DNA from: Polytrichum commune
Taxonomy: Eukaryota > Streptophyta > Polytrichopsida > Polytrichales > Polytrichaceae
Length of the DNA: 64,000 bases
Direction: 5' to 3'
NCBI GenBank assembly: GCA_950295325.1
Contig: OX485807.1
Coordinates: forward strand, 29,297,666-29,361,665
Part shown: piece after piece, positions 12,128-24,239 of the stretch
Layout: each line of letters begins with the position of its first letter
How positions within the stretch are numbered: position 1 is the stretch's first letter
Notes under the pieces: model-generated
Databases searched by the model: none
Told to the model about the DNA's origin: nothing
Seen by the model: the letters and a program-made list of their open reading frames with translations, nothing else
Program-made: the position numbers and the translations under genes

Positions 12128-12782
12128 ACACACAACCCTTATTACCGTCTTCTTCTTCTTCTTCTTCTTCTTTCTGCGTCACATTCCTACCTCAACCCTT
12201 CCCCTCACTCTTGTGTTGTCAACTGTCTTCCAAGCCCTCCCCCCACATGCACTTCTTACTCTTCCAAATCGACCAGCAACAAATCTTCATGCTGCAGACA
12301 TCCTCAATCCACTACCCTTCGTCCACACATAAGCCTTATTGCGGTGCCCTTCTTCTTTCTGCCTCACATTCCCACTTCAACCCTTACCCTGGCCCTTTTG
12401 TCAGCTGTCTTCGAAGCCCTACCTTAAATGCACTTCCTGTTCGAAATTGGCCAGCAACAAATCCTTATGCTGCAGACAACCTCGATCCAGTACCCTTCTT
12501 CCTTCCTTCACATACAAGCCTTATTGTAGTGCCCTTCTTTCTGCTTCACACTCCCATCCCAACCCTTACCATTGTGTCAGCTGTCTTGGAAGCCCTGCCC
12601 CACATGCACTTTCTTCCTGTTCCAAATCGGCCAGCAACAAATCCCTTCCGTTATTACGGTCTTCTTTTTCTTCTTCTCACATTCCCATCCCAACCCTTAC
12701 CCTTGCCCTTGTTGGGTCAGCTGTCATGGAAGCACTCCCCCACATGCATTCCTTCTTGTCCCAAAACGGACAGCAACATATC
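12128..12782. repeat. Four degenerate tandem repeats over the 5' leader of the ABC transporter
   Basis: Units of about 130-200 bp start near 12128, 12333, 12520 and 12649. Each contains a CTTCTT-rich run, then CCCAACCCTTACC-like sequence, then CAGCTGTC, GAAGCCCT, CACATGCA and GGCCAGCAACAAAT. On the plus strand the array stays open for nearly 300 codons, but the product is low-complexity S/P/H/L-rich sequence with no recognisable domain and is likely an artefact of the repeat. The array starts about 25 bp upstream of the transporter ATG, so it probably forms the 5'UTR or proximal promoter. Confidence 0.7.
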
Positions 12783-13535
12783 CCTAGCCCCGAGCCCATC
12801 TCCTCAGAGGCTCCTCACATCCTCCATACGTACGAGAATCCAGCCAAATTGCTACACCTAAGATTATGAACTCCCTTACTCTGTTGCCATTCTTCTCATC
12901 CCCAATTACAAAACTTCCCGCACTTCCTTTCACTCCCTCTTTCGTTCCAGTGAATCCACCATACCGCAATGGCTGCCAATGCACGTTTCCCCAAGCATTT
13001 GATGCACCTACTAAGTTAACTTAACTTCTCCTTGTGCCCAGGAATCTCAAACACTCTCTATCTGCGCCTGGGACATCTCATGGACTATCTTAACTTGGTC
13101 CTCCTCCCCGGCCTCGTATGTAACCCTCGAGTCTCCTCTATCCTGCTTCCCTGAATGTGATATTGATGTCTCTTCCCCGAATCCCGGTTTCCGATGATCA
13201 TGTTAATAGATTACGACGGTTTCAGTGCCAGCATTACTGTGGCCGTTCGTTCAATGTGGACTGCGTAGTTTCGGTGACGATGTTACGTGGATCGGAGGCT
13301 GCCTCGCAATGGGGAAATTGATTGATTGAGTGCTGATAAGTAAAGACTGTTCCCATTTTGGGTCTTTCCGAGCGCGGAACGAAGGACGCCGAGGGTGGGT
13401 GAAAGATTTTGTTTCCGACTTGCTTTCTGGCTGTTGTTGTCGTCGACACCGTGGAGGAAGGCGGCGGGCGTGGTGTTTGCCACGTCGGACGCCACGTTGG
13501 CAGGGACGTCCCCACGACGACACCTGCCACGTTGG

Positions 13536-14848
13536 GTGGAGGAGGGGGGACGTTAAATACCCCCCAACGAACTTTTCGGGGTGTCAGATCCGGGCTGGGG
13601 CAGCCGCCCGTCCAGAAAATCTGGATTTTTTGGACCCGACCGAAAACTGTTGCCCGCCCGCCCGATTTTGAAAAAACCATTGCCCTTGCATTCTTGAAGG
13701 CCACTTACTCACAAATCCCATATTGAGTGCACTTCACCTTCAAGGGCCAAACTCCAATATATGTTCACTTCCATTGAGTAAATAAGCAATTGACTAGGAT
13801 TTCATTATCAAAGTGAAACCGTCAATAAAACATGTAATTAACTTGGAAGTCAAAAATATTACAAAACCCTCACTAGCACTGAGGTTATAATTTTTGTGAC
13901 TCACAATTTGAAATTGTCTTTGTCATTCTAAAATGGCACTTAAATTTAGTGTGCTGATTTAGTGTGTGTATTTTATAATATTTTAGGTAATGCCGTCTAC
14001 TTTCACAAGTATTCATACGCATTCAAATGAATCAAGTGTGATTAAATATAATTAAGTATAATTAATCTTCATTAATCTTCATCAATCCCAAATAAATCAG
14101 AAACTATGCTTACCAAATTAAGTAAACCTAATTGATTATAAAATGTACTTACTGTAAATAATTAATTTCTGGAATTAATTCCAGTGAGTTAATTCTAATA
14201 ATTAATTTCTGGAATCAATTCCGGTGAGTTAATTATAATAATTAATATCTGGAATTTAATTTCAGTGAATTAATTATAATAACTAATTTCTGGAATTTAA
14301 TTCCAGTGAATTAGTTCTAATAATTAAGTCCAATGAATTAATTCTAATAATTGATTAATGAATGCGTATGAATACTTGTGAAAGTAGACGGCATTACCTA
14401 AAATATTATAAAATACACATACTAAATCAGCACACTAAATGTAAGTGTCATTTTAGAATGACAAAGACAATTTCAAATTGTGAGTCACAAAAATTATAAC
14501 CTCAGTGCTAGTGAGGGTTTTGTAATATTTTTGACTTCCAAGTTAATTACATGTTTTATTGACGGTTTCACTTTGATAATGAAACCCCAGTCAATTGCTT
14601 ATTTACTCAATGGAAGTGAACATATATTGGATTTTGGCCCTTGAAGGTGAAGTGCACTCAATATGGGATTTGTGAGTAAGTGGCCTTCAAGAATGCAAGG
14701 GCAATGGTTTTTTCGAAATCGGGCGGGCGGGCAACAGTTTTCGGTCAGGTCCAAAAAATCCAGATTTTTTGGACGGGCGGCTGCCCCAGCCCGGATCTGA
14801 CACCCCGAAAAGTTCGTTGGGGGGTATTTAACGTCCCCTGTGGAGGAG
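13536..14848. mobile_element. Non-autonomous Mutator-like element with long inverted arms
   Basis: Left arm 13545-14035 and right arm 14359-14838 are near-identical inverted copies (about 490 bp each), starting GGGGACGTTAAATACC. They are flanked by a 9-bp direct duplication GTGGAGGAG at 13536-13544 and 14840-14848. Long arms plus a 9-bp duplication are diagnostic of Mutator-like transposons. There is no transposase; the centre (14036-14358) is AT-rich tandem repeat. A short open frame starting MAFKNARAMVFSKSGG is present in both arms simply because they are copies. It sits between the start of the ABC transporter gene and the 3' end of the O-fucosyltransferase gene. Confidence 0.85.
14036..14358. 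repeat. AT-rich tandem subrepeats in the centre of the Mutator-like element
   Basis: About four units of roughly 40-60 bp are built around AATTAATTTCTGGAATTAAT, CCAGTGAGTTAATT and TAATAATTAA. Each unit contains its own small palindrome, so the loop can fold further. Confidence 0.75.
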
Positions 14849-15358
14849 TACCTTGTGACATTGTCCTTACTAGGTGCAGTGAAATAATATAATCAATCAC
14901 AAGTTGCCACCACAACACATAAACCTGAATTCCATTCACCTAAAGAAATATAGATCTCGTCCATGTTGACATTGCATGGTCCTAGAGAGCGGTTAAATGT
15001 ACTTGGTTGATTATGGACCTCAACCTTACATGTAGTCGCAAGAAGAAGACATTTGCTAGCGCCCATTAAAAGACACCTACACTGATTATCCCAATTATTT
15101 AGTGCATGTTAGTATTCAAAGTTATGTAGTGCAATAACATCTTACTCATGAGTTCAATATTTACTAACAAAAGTTCAATACAACAGTAGGTTGTACAGAC
15201 ATTATAGAATATAAATGACTTTTTCTTCATAACACATTACATTCTCATTAAACAATGGTAGCAACACATAACTCTGAATAATAACCCATACTCTTTGAGA
15301 TAATCAGTGTAGTTAACATAAAGTACATGCAAGATGGTGCCAACTCATGAAGGAGTAG

Positions 15359-15536
15359 CTACAATGTTTTTTGTCTAATTAGTATGGGTTACCATCTGGA
15401 GTTACAGCTTCCAATAACTTTTTACCAAGAATATCAATTTTTTTTACCCAAATAACATGAGTAGGAAATGTCAGTAAAAAGTTATAGCAACACATGACTC
15501 CAAATGGCAACCCACACTAGTTAGACAAACAGTGTA
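15359..15536. mobile_element. MITE, second copy of the family at 1496-1720
   Basis: Inverted ends are CTACAATGTTT with TTTGTCTAATTAGTATGGG at the left and the complement CCCACACTAGTTAGACAAA at the right. It is shorter than the copy at 1496-1720 but retains the same interior phrase AATGTCAGTRAAAAGTTATA. Confidence 0.75.
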
Positions 15537-15832
15537 GATCTAGGGTTAACTGGCTGGCATGGCTCTGTAACTAAAAACATAGAATTTTCACTTCTGTCGG
15601 GTCCAATCCCCTCGGCTCTTTAGTTACAAGGGTCCTCACAATAATTGTGTCAACAATTGACCAAGGATGGTTGATGTATTTTGAGTATAAACCCTAAACC
15701 TCATCATGACACAGCTGTTTGGTGTCCTTTTCATATCTACAAAACCTTGCCATATAACCCTCAAATATTCTTAGATCTTCAGTAAGGCCCCCCCGCACCT
15801 TATCTCAGTTCACTTCTATAAGACCGTCCCCT

Positions 15833-16201
15833 TAAGGATGTGGGTGTTATTTGGTTAGTTTCTCTTATTCTCTATTTCCTATCGATCAGATTTAGGTCTT
15901 CAAATTTCTGTTGCATGAGAAAATCTATAATAAAACATCAACATAAACAACAATGAAAACTGGTTCTACCCTCGTTTACTTCTAAAAGCTGAAAGTACAT
16001 GTTTGTTGATTACATACATAGGTCGTCCCAAATGTGTTCACTATTGAGTATGGAATATTTGATTGAATTTGATGACGTAATCCAATCTCTTTCAAACATG
16101 TGTCTTTGTGTTGTTGGTTCTTTGCTCGTCACCTAACCACACACCAATCAAATGTAGGTGTCCAATTAAGATAAGTAATCGAATAACACCTGCGCACCTT
16201 A
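15833..16201. mobile_element. Tourist-like (Harbinger-type) MITE, family with GGTATGTGGGTGTT ends, copy 1
   Basis: Begins TAA GGATGTGGGTGTTATTTGG and ends TAACACCTGCGCACC TTA. It is similar along its length to 36753-37185, 37550-38040 and 53842-54225, sharing CCAACTTCTAYCGATTAG-like, CATGTTTGTTGATT and CAATCTCTTTTAAACATGTG blocks. Inverted ends and TAA/TTA flanks fit Tourist/Harbinger MITEs. Confidence 0.6.
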
Positions 16202-16624
16202 AAGACCCATGAAAGAAACCAGTAACAATGTACTGCACTCAAAAGACTATTCAATGCTCCAAGCAAAATGAATCAAAGCGGTGTTACATTGCTGGTAGTA
16301 CATCTTAAGATTCAACAAGCTTGGTGCTTCAAAATTGACTTTGCCTATACTAAATCAATCACCTATTTGTGCTTTCGCCTTGCTTTTATTTTCTCTGCCC
16401 CTGTATTTCTGAAGGGAAAAGGTAACCCCATAATTTCTTTCTCAAAGGGGAGGCAGGCGGCTGACAGCAACAACAACAGAACAAATGCATGGTTCTCATG
16501 AATGCACCCTGAGCTCAGAAATCAACTTGAAATTTTCTGGTTGATTTTGCAATGCTGGGGAAAATTGTAGAACCCGGTCACCATGGGAGATAGGCTAGTT
16601 ACTCTTTTCTTTGGTGCACACGTC

Positions 16625-19600
16625 TCAATCCTCTTGTTTACACATGCATTCTGGACACCGTGGGTGCCGGTATACGCTACGAGAAACTGGGCGCACTGCA
16701 ATTTTCTTTGTCTCCTTCACGGCTTTGCGTATCCTCTCTTCAAAGTGGCTCCATTCAATTGTTGAGTTCTCCTCAAAAATACTTGCCAACCGTTTCTTGT
16801 TGGGGCGTATCGTGGGTGCTCTTCCGGCGCCGTTGTAAATGCGGTAGCCAGCTACTAGGGATGAGAGCTGGCTACCCGAATCCGTCATCGCAAATATATC
16901 CGAAAACGCGCATCCTAGGTAGTCCAATACGGCCAACTGCACAACCAAGTGGCATTCCAAGAGTTCAATAACCATAAGATAGAGACAGGTTACTATTTTC
17001 CAATTAACCCACTTCTAGGACATTGAACATGTGGTGATTAGTATGAGATGATTAGCACATCCAAATCCAGGCCATAGCCATTTCTCTCCTACGTTTTGGA
17101 GCTCATATACGTATCTCATTAATTATTGAACTGAAGATTCTCGTTCTTGAATGATCATAAAGGTCATCAAACCACAATGGTTTGAGTTGGCATTTGGGCC
17201 ACCTTCACCAACAACCACAATTTTTTTCCAACCACACACAACTACTCTTGTAGTTGGAAAAGTGAGTTCAACCTCAATGATGGTCCCTCCTTTTGGTGGA
17301 ATTCATGGACCAGAGGCAAACAATTTATGGATTGTAGTAGAAAGATTGTCCAAGAGTAAATAACTCCTCCAAACCCTCTCCCATGCTTTGGCTATGAAAT
17401 TCTCTACCAGTACCACATGGTAGCAACAATCAAAATAGAACCAAAGAAAACAAACCACAGCCATTGCAACTAAAACAGAAAACCCATATTAGTTACTTTT
17501 CTTATTAGGACACTAATATTTGAGTGGTATATGGTTTGGCATGGCTTCAAGAAGAATAAACACCAAATAGATGTGTCTGAGGGATTGGATTGCATGCTCA
17601 ACATATGATCCCTATTCTAGGCTAAATAGTCATAAATGGGGAGGGGGGGGGGGGTGTTTTACTATATGACCATCTAATGAGCATGAGAATCTTCACTTTG
17701 AAATAAGACATTCATATGAGCTCCAAAAATTATGAGGAAAGTGGTTTTGGCCTCAATTTGGATTTTGCTAACCATCTTGTACTAATCACATGTTTCATAT
17801 CCTAGGAGAAGTGGGTTAGTCGGAAATAAGTAACCATTTAAGACCCATATACCTCACTCCCAACTACACCTTGTATCATAGTTGGGCAAGGTAGAGTAGT
17901 TGTGCTCGTGGTTGTCATCAATGCATCTTATCCCTCATCATTCACAAAAACAGATAAAGAAAGTACATCACAACCACGAACCACCAAAACAGTGGCTGTA
18001 TGTAAAAGCACCTTCAAAAAATATACATTTACAGAGAGGTTGCCCCACCTGGGAAGAATGGTTGCGATACGGTTGCAGCTCGGCTGCTGTAAGAATGTCT
18101 TCCTTGGTTACAAGATTCGGAAACAGATTTCTAAGGGTGGGCATCTTTGCTTCACCCCCATAGATGTGTGCGCCTGCGAGGTAAATACGTGTTCCTCGCT
18201 TGAACCCAAGGGCTGCCAACATCAGGAAGCCCTCTTCCGGCATAAGAGGACAATGTCCCATCTCCCTTTGTAGAGCAGCAGAACCTATCCTGTAAGCACC
18301 ACGTCTTTTGATTTTGAGTTTGCCCATTCACCAGCTCGTTCAGACTTTGCAATTCGAGTATTGAATAATAGAGTAATTTGTCCACAACAGAGTTACCCAT
18401 TAACTCCATGGGATATTCATCGGAAGTTGTACCCTATAATTTCCTGTTGCTTGTTTTGTATACAAAAATCAATAATTTCCTTCTACTCGTGCCTCATGCT
18501 CAGAGGTAGTGTTTGAATCTGAATACAAAGCAACCTATTTCAGTACATTGAGGGCCAAACTTATTTTAGTACCTCTTGGCATGCCAAAATGAGCTTGACC
18601 CTCAATGAACCGATATAGAATGTCCTATGTTTAAACCTCCACAGTCTCCAAGCATGCACCAAAAACTACGCAACATGGAAGGTTTTCCATCCAAAACAAC
18701 CAACTCCCAACCAAAAGTCATGATAAGTTAGAGGATAACTCTAATATTCAAAGTCTATACTACATTGTATGTAGCCAAAAACGATCCACCAGTGACAAGG
18801 ACATTTAAGAACCCAGCTCCTCTAAAAAACTTTCTCGTAACAAAGTGGAGAGATACATTACAAAGATAACAATAAAGTGCACAAATACAAGCTATTTTGC
18901 AGCAAGTATATGATCCAGGTTATGCAAGAAAGCAGATCAATCAACATTCTGTAGTTCCCTTGATAATGGACATTGTATATTCAGTGACAGGGGGAATACC
19001 AATATTGGATTGTTATTAAGGTGAATGCATGGTATCAATAAAAAAATTTGTATAACCTACTCAACCAGTATCAAAATTGCAATACCAGTCAAATATCGAT
19101 ATTTGGTGGGTATCACAAGATGAGAGAATCTTTGTATACCCGAGTTGTTTTTTGGGTCGATACCATCCTTGTATGGTAGATAAACCCAAATGCATATTAT
19201 TTGAGTAATTTTAGCTAAGTACGAAGGTTCTTGCATGGTAGATAAACCCGAATGGTACCAAAGGAGGCAAAAACCTCATCATAAATACCCAGTCTGAGGG
19301 TCAAGTCACATGGACTCTTCCACCAATTCTTTCCCCAAAAGAAAGGGTACCCATCCAATAATGGGACAGTCCCATAGACCCATCCAGAAAATGGACGGGT
19401 AGACCCCCTTAATACCCATCTCATAATTGTAGGCACCAAAGAATGGGTAAGCTTGGATGGGTGCCCCTGCCCTATGGTCCCATGGGAAGAATAGCCTCCT
19501 TTCACATGGCACTTGTAGGTACTTGCCTACGGCTCAAATACATGGAGGTATGAAAAATGGGTGAACAGGTTGCTCCACATGGAGGGGCATTGTGTAGAAA

Positions 19601-22600
19601 GTGTGACATCACCCATTTTGTCCTGGATGGGCTGGACAGGTCCATGTGATTTGACCCTAACACTGGTGAGGACATGTATCTGGTAATGTGGATCCAGAAA
19701 CGCTATGATATTTTTAGAAGGAAACAGAATTATAGTGTTGGAAGATGTTCTGGTGCTAACATAATACTGATCACCTGACACAAAACAATTTATATCCATC
19801 AGAACAATAGAGGCGGAAAAGAGGCCTTACTTGCCAGCTTTCTCCAGCTTTGCAAGTATTGGGAAATGTACTGCCCGATAAGCTCGAAGCTCCTCTCTCT
19901 CAACTTCTCCGCCTCCAAAGTCACACAAAGAATAGGCTGCCATATCCACCTCAAATCGCATGTGCAAGGCCAAATACTTTGGAGGAGACTTTGCAAACTG
20001 TATTCGAATTTTCTCAGCTCCTGTACCAAGATGTCATCTTCTTTAGATAGTATCACCATATCATTGTGCTTTAAAAATAACATCCTCGGAACATGACTAA
20101 GGGTGGACGTCCATTTAACTTGAACTCTGCATGTGGTAAACCATCCACCAAATGAATCAGGGAAAAATTCTGGAATCACATCCATGCACTGAATATTTTA
20201 TTGGGAATATACCTGCCAAGTGTGAGTTTTCATTGAAATTAAAGTCATCATTGATGGGGCCCCATCGAGGATGATTCTCTCGCATACGTTGGGCAATCAA
20301 CAGCCCCAAGTCTTGTAAATTTGGAAGGAACCGTAAAGCATGAAAGTTACACCGGCATCTCAATCTCTGAAAAAACCGACATACATGTCGCTTTAAACAC
20401 CTCTTTTGATGTGGTTCAAGATGCATCTGTACAAACTAAAAACACAAATATGAAATCCACAATCTCTGCCCAAATAAAGTTGGTGAACCCTATCAGCAAA
20501 AGAGAGTACCTGAATATCAAATGGTACAGGGTCAAAAGCAAGGCGATTGCCAAAACCTTCAAATAGGACCACACGGTTCCGCAGGAGAAGAGGAAGTATG
20601 TGCGTAAGATAAAAACTTGGTTTGGCTTCCTTTGGAACATCAAATTCTGTCACCTACATTATTCATGTCAGGAACAAATGCTAAACAGCACATACATAAT
20701 TTCTCCAGGAGTAGAAGTTTCTTTGACATAGGATTTGGCATTCAGCAGACAAGGATTGATCATTAAATGGTGTTCATCAGGACAAGTGGTAATTGTAGGG
20801 GTCACGGGTATAATGCCAGGAGAAAATACATGGTATAACGGCTAGAAGGTTTGATAATATAGAAGTGTTACTTAGTGCTTCTCCATAGAAATAACATAAT
20901 AGCAACTTAGCTGCTATGTCCTCTGCATTAGGACGTATGAAAAAGTACAGCCAAGACAAATCATTAAGTACACATGCAGAGCTTACCACGCTTTCCATTG
21001 CATTTAAATCCAATGATTGCAGCTCAATTGGCAAGTCCTTCACTATACGCACATCCTCCTTTAGGTAGTCTATAAAATAACTTTCATCATACAGATCACC
21101 AAACTGGCTGCACATGTTCCCATAGAAGCACAATGTTGTCATCATAATCAATGATCGTCAACATGAATAACAATGTAAACAGCCTGACTTTGTCAAGTAC
21201 AAATACCAATTCTGATTTCATGAATGTGGACTGCTAACAAAAGTTTGGAGGTCTCAAGTATAGATCAAATACCCTTTTCAAGTCTATTACTAGATAAAAT
21301 GCCAAACTTCCAGGAGATTTAATCAGAAAGTTATGACCTCTAATATATACAACAAGACCTTACTGTAAGGAAATCAACAGCTAAGTACCTTGAGTCTCTC
21401 CATACACTGTTGAAAGAAAACCTAGGTAAAACTAGGGCAGCATTCAGCATACGTGCCACCGCCACAGCATTGCAAACCTGCAATTCCCAAGGTTCCAGAA
21501 CATTGTCTAAATGAACACATCCTTTTTAGATGACCAATTCTACCTCGTCCTTGATGAAAAGTACTGGATGATTTCCAAGGAGAATGTGGGCCTACACACA
21601 GGGTGTCAAATATGTATATTTGTTGCAAAACACCTGATGGAAAGATTTGAGAAAGGATATGATATGTTACCGCAACTCGTTGTTGATTAAGGCCGCCTGT
21701 GGCACTGATCATTATGTAGCCTGTGGTGTGCTGAGGTGTAGGCGGGGCTGCAATCACAAAATGATGACTTCAGTAAATGGGCTCAGGTTTGCAACCTGTT
21801 AGGTAACACAACATAATGATGGTATATTTCTATACAAAATGTACAGCATTAGAGTGATCCTTTAACTCAATGGGACTTTTCATCAGGAGTTGGTCCCCAA
21901 TGATTTTCCATTAGTTGCTTTGCAATAAAAACTTTAAAATCTTTCAACTTGTGGTTCATGATTGGAGGTAGTGTTTGAATTTGAATGAAGAGAAACCTAT
22001 TTCAGTTCATTGCGGGCCATACTCATTTAGCACCTCTTGGGATGACAAAATGAGTTTGGCCCTCAATGAACATGATTTAGAATATCCTTCATTCAAACAT
22101 TCCTCCAAGCATGCACTGAATACTTACCGAACATGGAAGGTTTTGTATGCAAAACAACCAACTCCCAATCCAGAAGTCATGTTTAGTTAGAAAAAAACTC
22201 TATTGCATCTCATATCTGAGACTTCCCAGGAAGTCATGAGTCTGTATATGAACTCTGAGTATTAGTTATTAGTTCATATACTGACTCATGCATGGGCATC
22301 TCCTCACAAAAGATCCTAAAACCTTATGAGTGCCAGTATATCTTTGAGGTGCTGTGGGTGAACTTGCAGTTTAAAATAGAGGATGTCAAGTTGGAGAAGG
22401 GTCGAACTGACTAAGATGGCCTTCAGGTCTTTGATTTGCACATGGAACCCAAGTACCAGAATCTTGGCTTAGCTCTTCCCATAAATCGTCAGGTTCTTCC
22501 TTGAACTCATTCTGCACCCATTTCATCAAATTGAACACATTTGTGAGCACAAAAGCCTTGAGATCCAGCGAGCTTGATGAGGATCAGAATCAATTGTTCA

Positions 22601-24239
22601 TTGCCTGAAAATTCTGCCTCCATGGTTCAACATGTAAAAGTACAGCATGGCAAATAGTAACATTATTCCTGTTCTGACTTCACGTAGGAAAAAGTAATAC
22701 AATGCAATCACAAGCAGAATATGTTATGTGAAATGAGAACCAGGACATCACCTCTGCAAGTCCATGTGCAGCCAAGGCAAGGAGCCGTTCATACATGACA
22801 CGAGGAACTCGCTCACTGGATCCATGCTGCTGTCCCCAAAAGTTTCCAAAAGCATTATTATTATTATTAGAATAGAGCATGCTATTCAAAAGACTACCCA
22901 GACGAATTTGGGCCACCTGCACTACCTTGCTTGGAAGAGCACAAGTAAGATTTCGTTTGTAAAATTAGGATAAGAGGTCACTTAGACTTCGGTCACCAGC
23001 ATTTGTACAAGTGCAGCAAAGAAAATCATGTCCTGGTGGCAACAATGTCGATCTCAACTGGAACGACATGTGAATTGAGGCCCATTATGTATCACCCGTA
23101 TGGGCCAAAGAATTGATCCAACCCTAAAGCATTCAAAACAAATGTCCAACACTCTTGTTTTTAGATTGGCCACTCAACCACAGTGTGATCTTCACTTGCT
23201 CACACGGGGCCAAGGCAGATAACAAATGTAGAAAATTACTACAAACCTCACAAGCCATATCTCATACACAACTTTACATTGTTTGCCATGAGACCTACCA
23301 CAGCCGTTGTAGACCAGGCTAGTCTTTCTATCTCATCAAAAGCTTAGGTGCCCGCCAATTCGCATTCAATAAATAGATAGACTTAATGAGAACAATAGAT
23401 TTATCCTTTAATGGGACCTCTCATCAGGAGTTGATCCCCTATGATTTTGATTGGTTGCTTTCCATACAATATCAATCATTTCTTTCCGACTGTGATGCGT
23501 GCTCAAAGGTAGTGTTTGAATTTGACTGAAGAGCAACCTGTTTCGGCACAGCAAACTTACCAAAGATGGAAGTTATTGTATGCGAAAGAAACCTTTGATG
23601 CACAAAAAAAGGCCTGAGAGAAAGTAGACAATTTACCTGAATGGTTGTCGACGTATTGGCAAACCGATGTGATGGCAATTGAAAGCGGGAGAGATACCAC
23701 CAGTCGAATGTGAACCAGACAAATAGGAGGAGGAGGAAGAGGAGACTGCCTTTCTTTAAGATAGGTAATCTCCCTTTCTTAAGATAGGTGCCACCCCTTT
23801 GTAGGGTTGAGTAGCCTGCTGCAGATCTAAATTTTGGACTCGCTCTTCCGGATTCAGGAAGTGAAACCTCTGGAGGCAAGGCCCGTGGGGATCGAGGATG
23901 TGGAGAATGGGGCCTTGCAAGCAGATCAGTTCTGGGGCTGGAAGGAGAAGTTTGGGTTCTAATAAACGCATTGTTTTGTCGGCTACGCGTGGTTGGTGAA
24001 GAAAGACCCGATGGCTGCAAACTGGACCTCTGGGACCTCTCAGTGCTTGAGTTTGAGCGTTGTAAAAGAGTTGTGGAGGTCCGTCCTGTGCTGAGAAATC
24101 TCTCTTGCAGAGATGCATCAGCCCTTCGCATCGTGGAGACCCTAGTATCGGCCATTGTGTCGAGTTTTGGTGACGACGAACTCCTCTCGTCGCCAACCTT
24201 GCCATCTCCGTCCAATTCCCCAGGGTCCATTGCAAACAT
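16625..24239 (-). CDS. Plant O-fucosyltransferase family glycosyltransferase (PF10250-like), type II membrane protein, 11 coding exons
   Basis: Golgi-type glycosyltransferase of the plant GDP-fucose O-fucosyltransferase superfamily, expected to use a nucleotide sugar in the Golgi lumen; the acceptor cannot be told. Exons: 24239-23637, 22916-22752, 22511-22412, 21747-21671, 21477-21389, 21107-20987, 20653-20510, 20366-20213, 20020-19831, 18289-18049, 16936-16625. All are GT/AG and in phase, giving 731 aa. An in-frame TAG just upstream supports the ATG at 24239. The cytosolic tail is long, Ser/Arg-rich and probably disordered (1-160); a signal anchor lies near 165-182. Catalytic-domain landmarks: GYIMISATGGLNQQRVAV near 299-316, ALHMRFEVDMAAYS from 502 (H504, R506, E508), RIYLAGAHIYGG near 582, and FAMTDSGSQLSSLV near 643 followed by APTIRPNKKRL. 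A five-Asn run (218-222) comes from an ATT/AAT repeat in exon 2. An acceptor at 22925 would add three residues (VVQ). Confidence 0.92.
16978..17860. repeat. Foldback-type repeat in intron 10 of the O-fucosyltransferase gene
   Basis: Segment 16978-17160 is an inverted, diverged copy of 17690-17860; shared phrases include GGAGCTCATAT, the complement of CACATGTTTCA, and AGTGGGTTA. Single copies of the right arm occur at 27830-27990 and 40200-40420, and inverted copies at 54270-54480 and 56760-56950. A G-run lies at about 17641-17654. Non-coding. Confidence 0.6.
18415..18750. mobile_element. Intronic MITE family, copy 2
   Basis: Lies in the intron between exons 9 and 10 of the O-fucosyltransferase gene. 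It shares TTGGCATGCCAAAATGAGCT, AACAACCAACTCCCAA and the terminal AGAGGATAACTCTAAT with the copies at 5533-5885 and 21852-22205. Confidence 0.65.
19297..19658. mobile_element. 362-bp inverted-repeat element in an O-fucosyltransferase intron
   Basis: Left end AGGGTCAAGTCACATGGA and right end TCCATGTGATTTGACCCT are inverted copies with one mismatch. The interior is rich in the repeated word ATGGGT/ACCCAT and non-coding. It sits upstream of exon 10 in the same intron as the MITE at 18415-18750. Confidence 0.6.
21852..22205. mobile_element. Intronic MITE family, copy 3
   Basis: Lies in the intron between exons 3 and 4 of the O-fucosyltransferase gene. It begins GTGATCCTTTAACTCAATGG and ends near TTAGAAAAAAACTCTATTG. 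It is closely similar in order to the copy at 18415-18750. Confidence 0.65.
23396..23610. mobile_element. Intronic MITE family, truncated copy 4
   Basis: Lies in intron 1 of the O-fucosyltransferase gene, next to the end of exon 1. It starts TTATCCTTTAATGGGACC and keeps the GGTAGTGTTTGAATTTGA block, but is shorter than the other copies. Confidence 0.55.

Noticed and set aside
12105-12182. Upstream extension of the ABC transporter N terminus with a poly-Glu run
   Set aside because: The extension opens with GTG, not ATG, and the Glu run comes from the GAA/TTC repeat. The first in-frame ATG is at 12104.
11974-12861. 295-codon plus-strand open frame
   Set aside because: It spans a degenerate tandem repeat, is low-complexity S/P/H/L-rich, overlaps exon 1 of the ABC transporter in antisense, and matches no domain I know.
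13234-13704. 156-codon minus-strand open frame near the Mutator-like element
   Set aside because: It crosses the element boundary and depends on arm sequence that also appears at 14680-14892 and 41219-41464. No domain is present.
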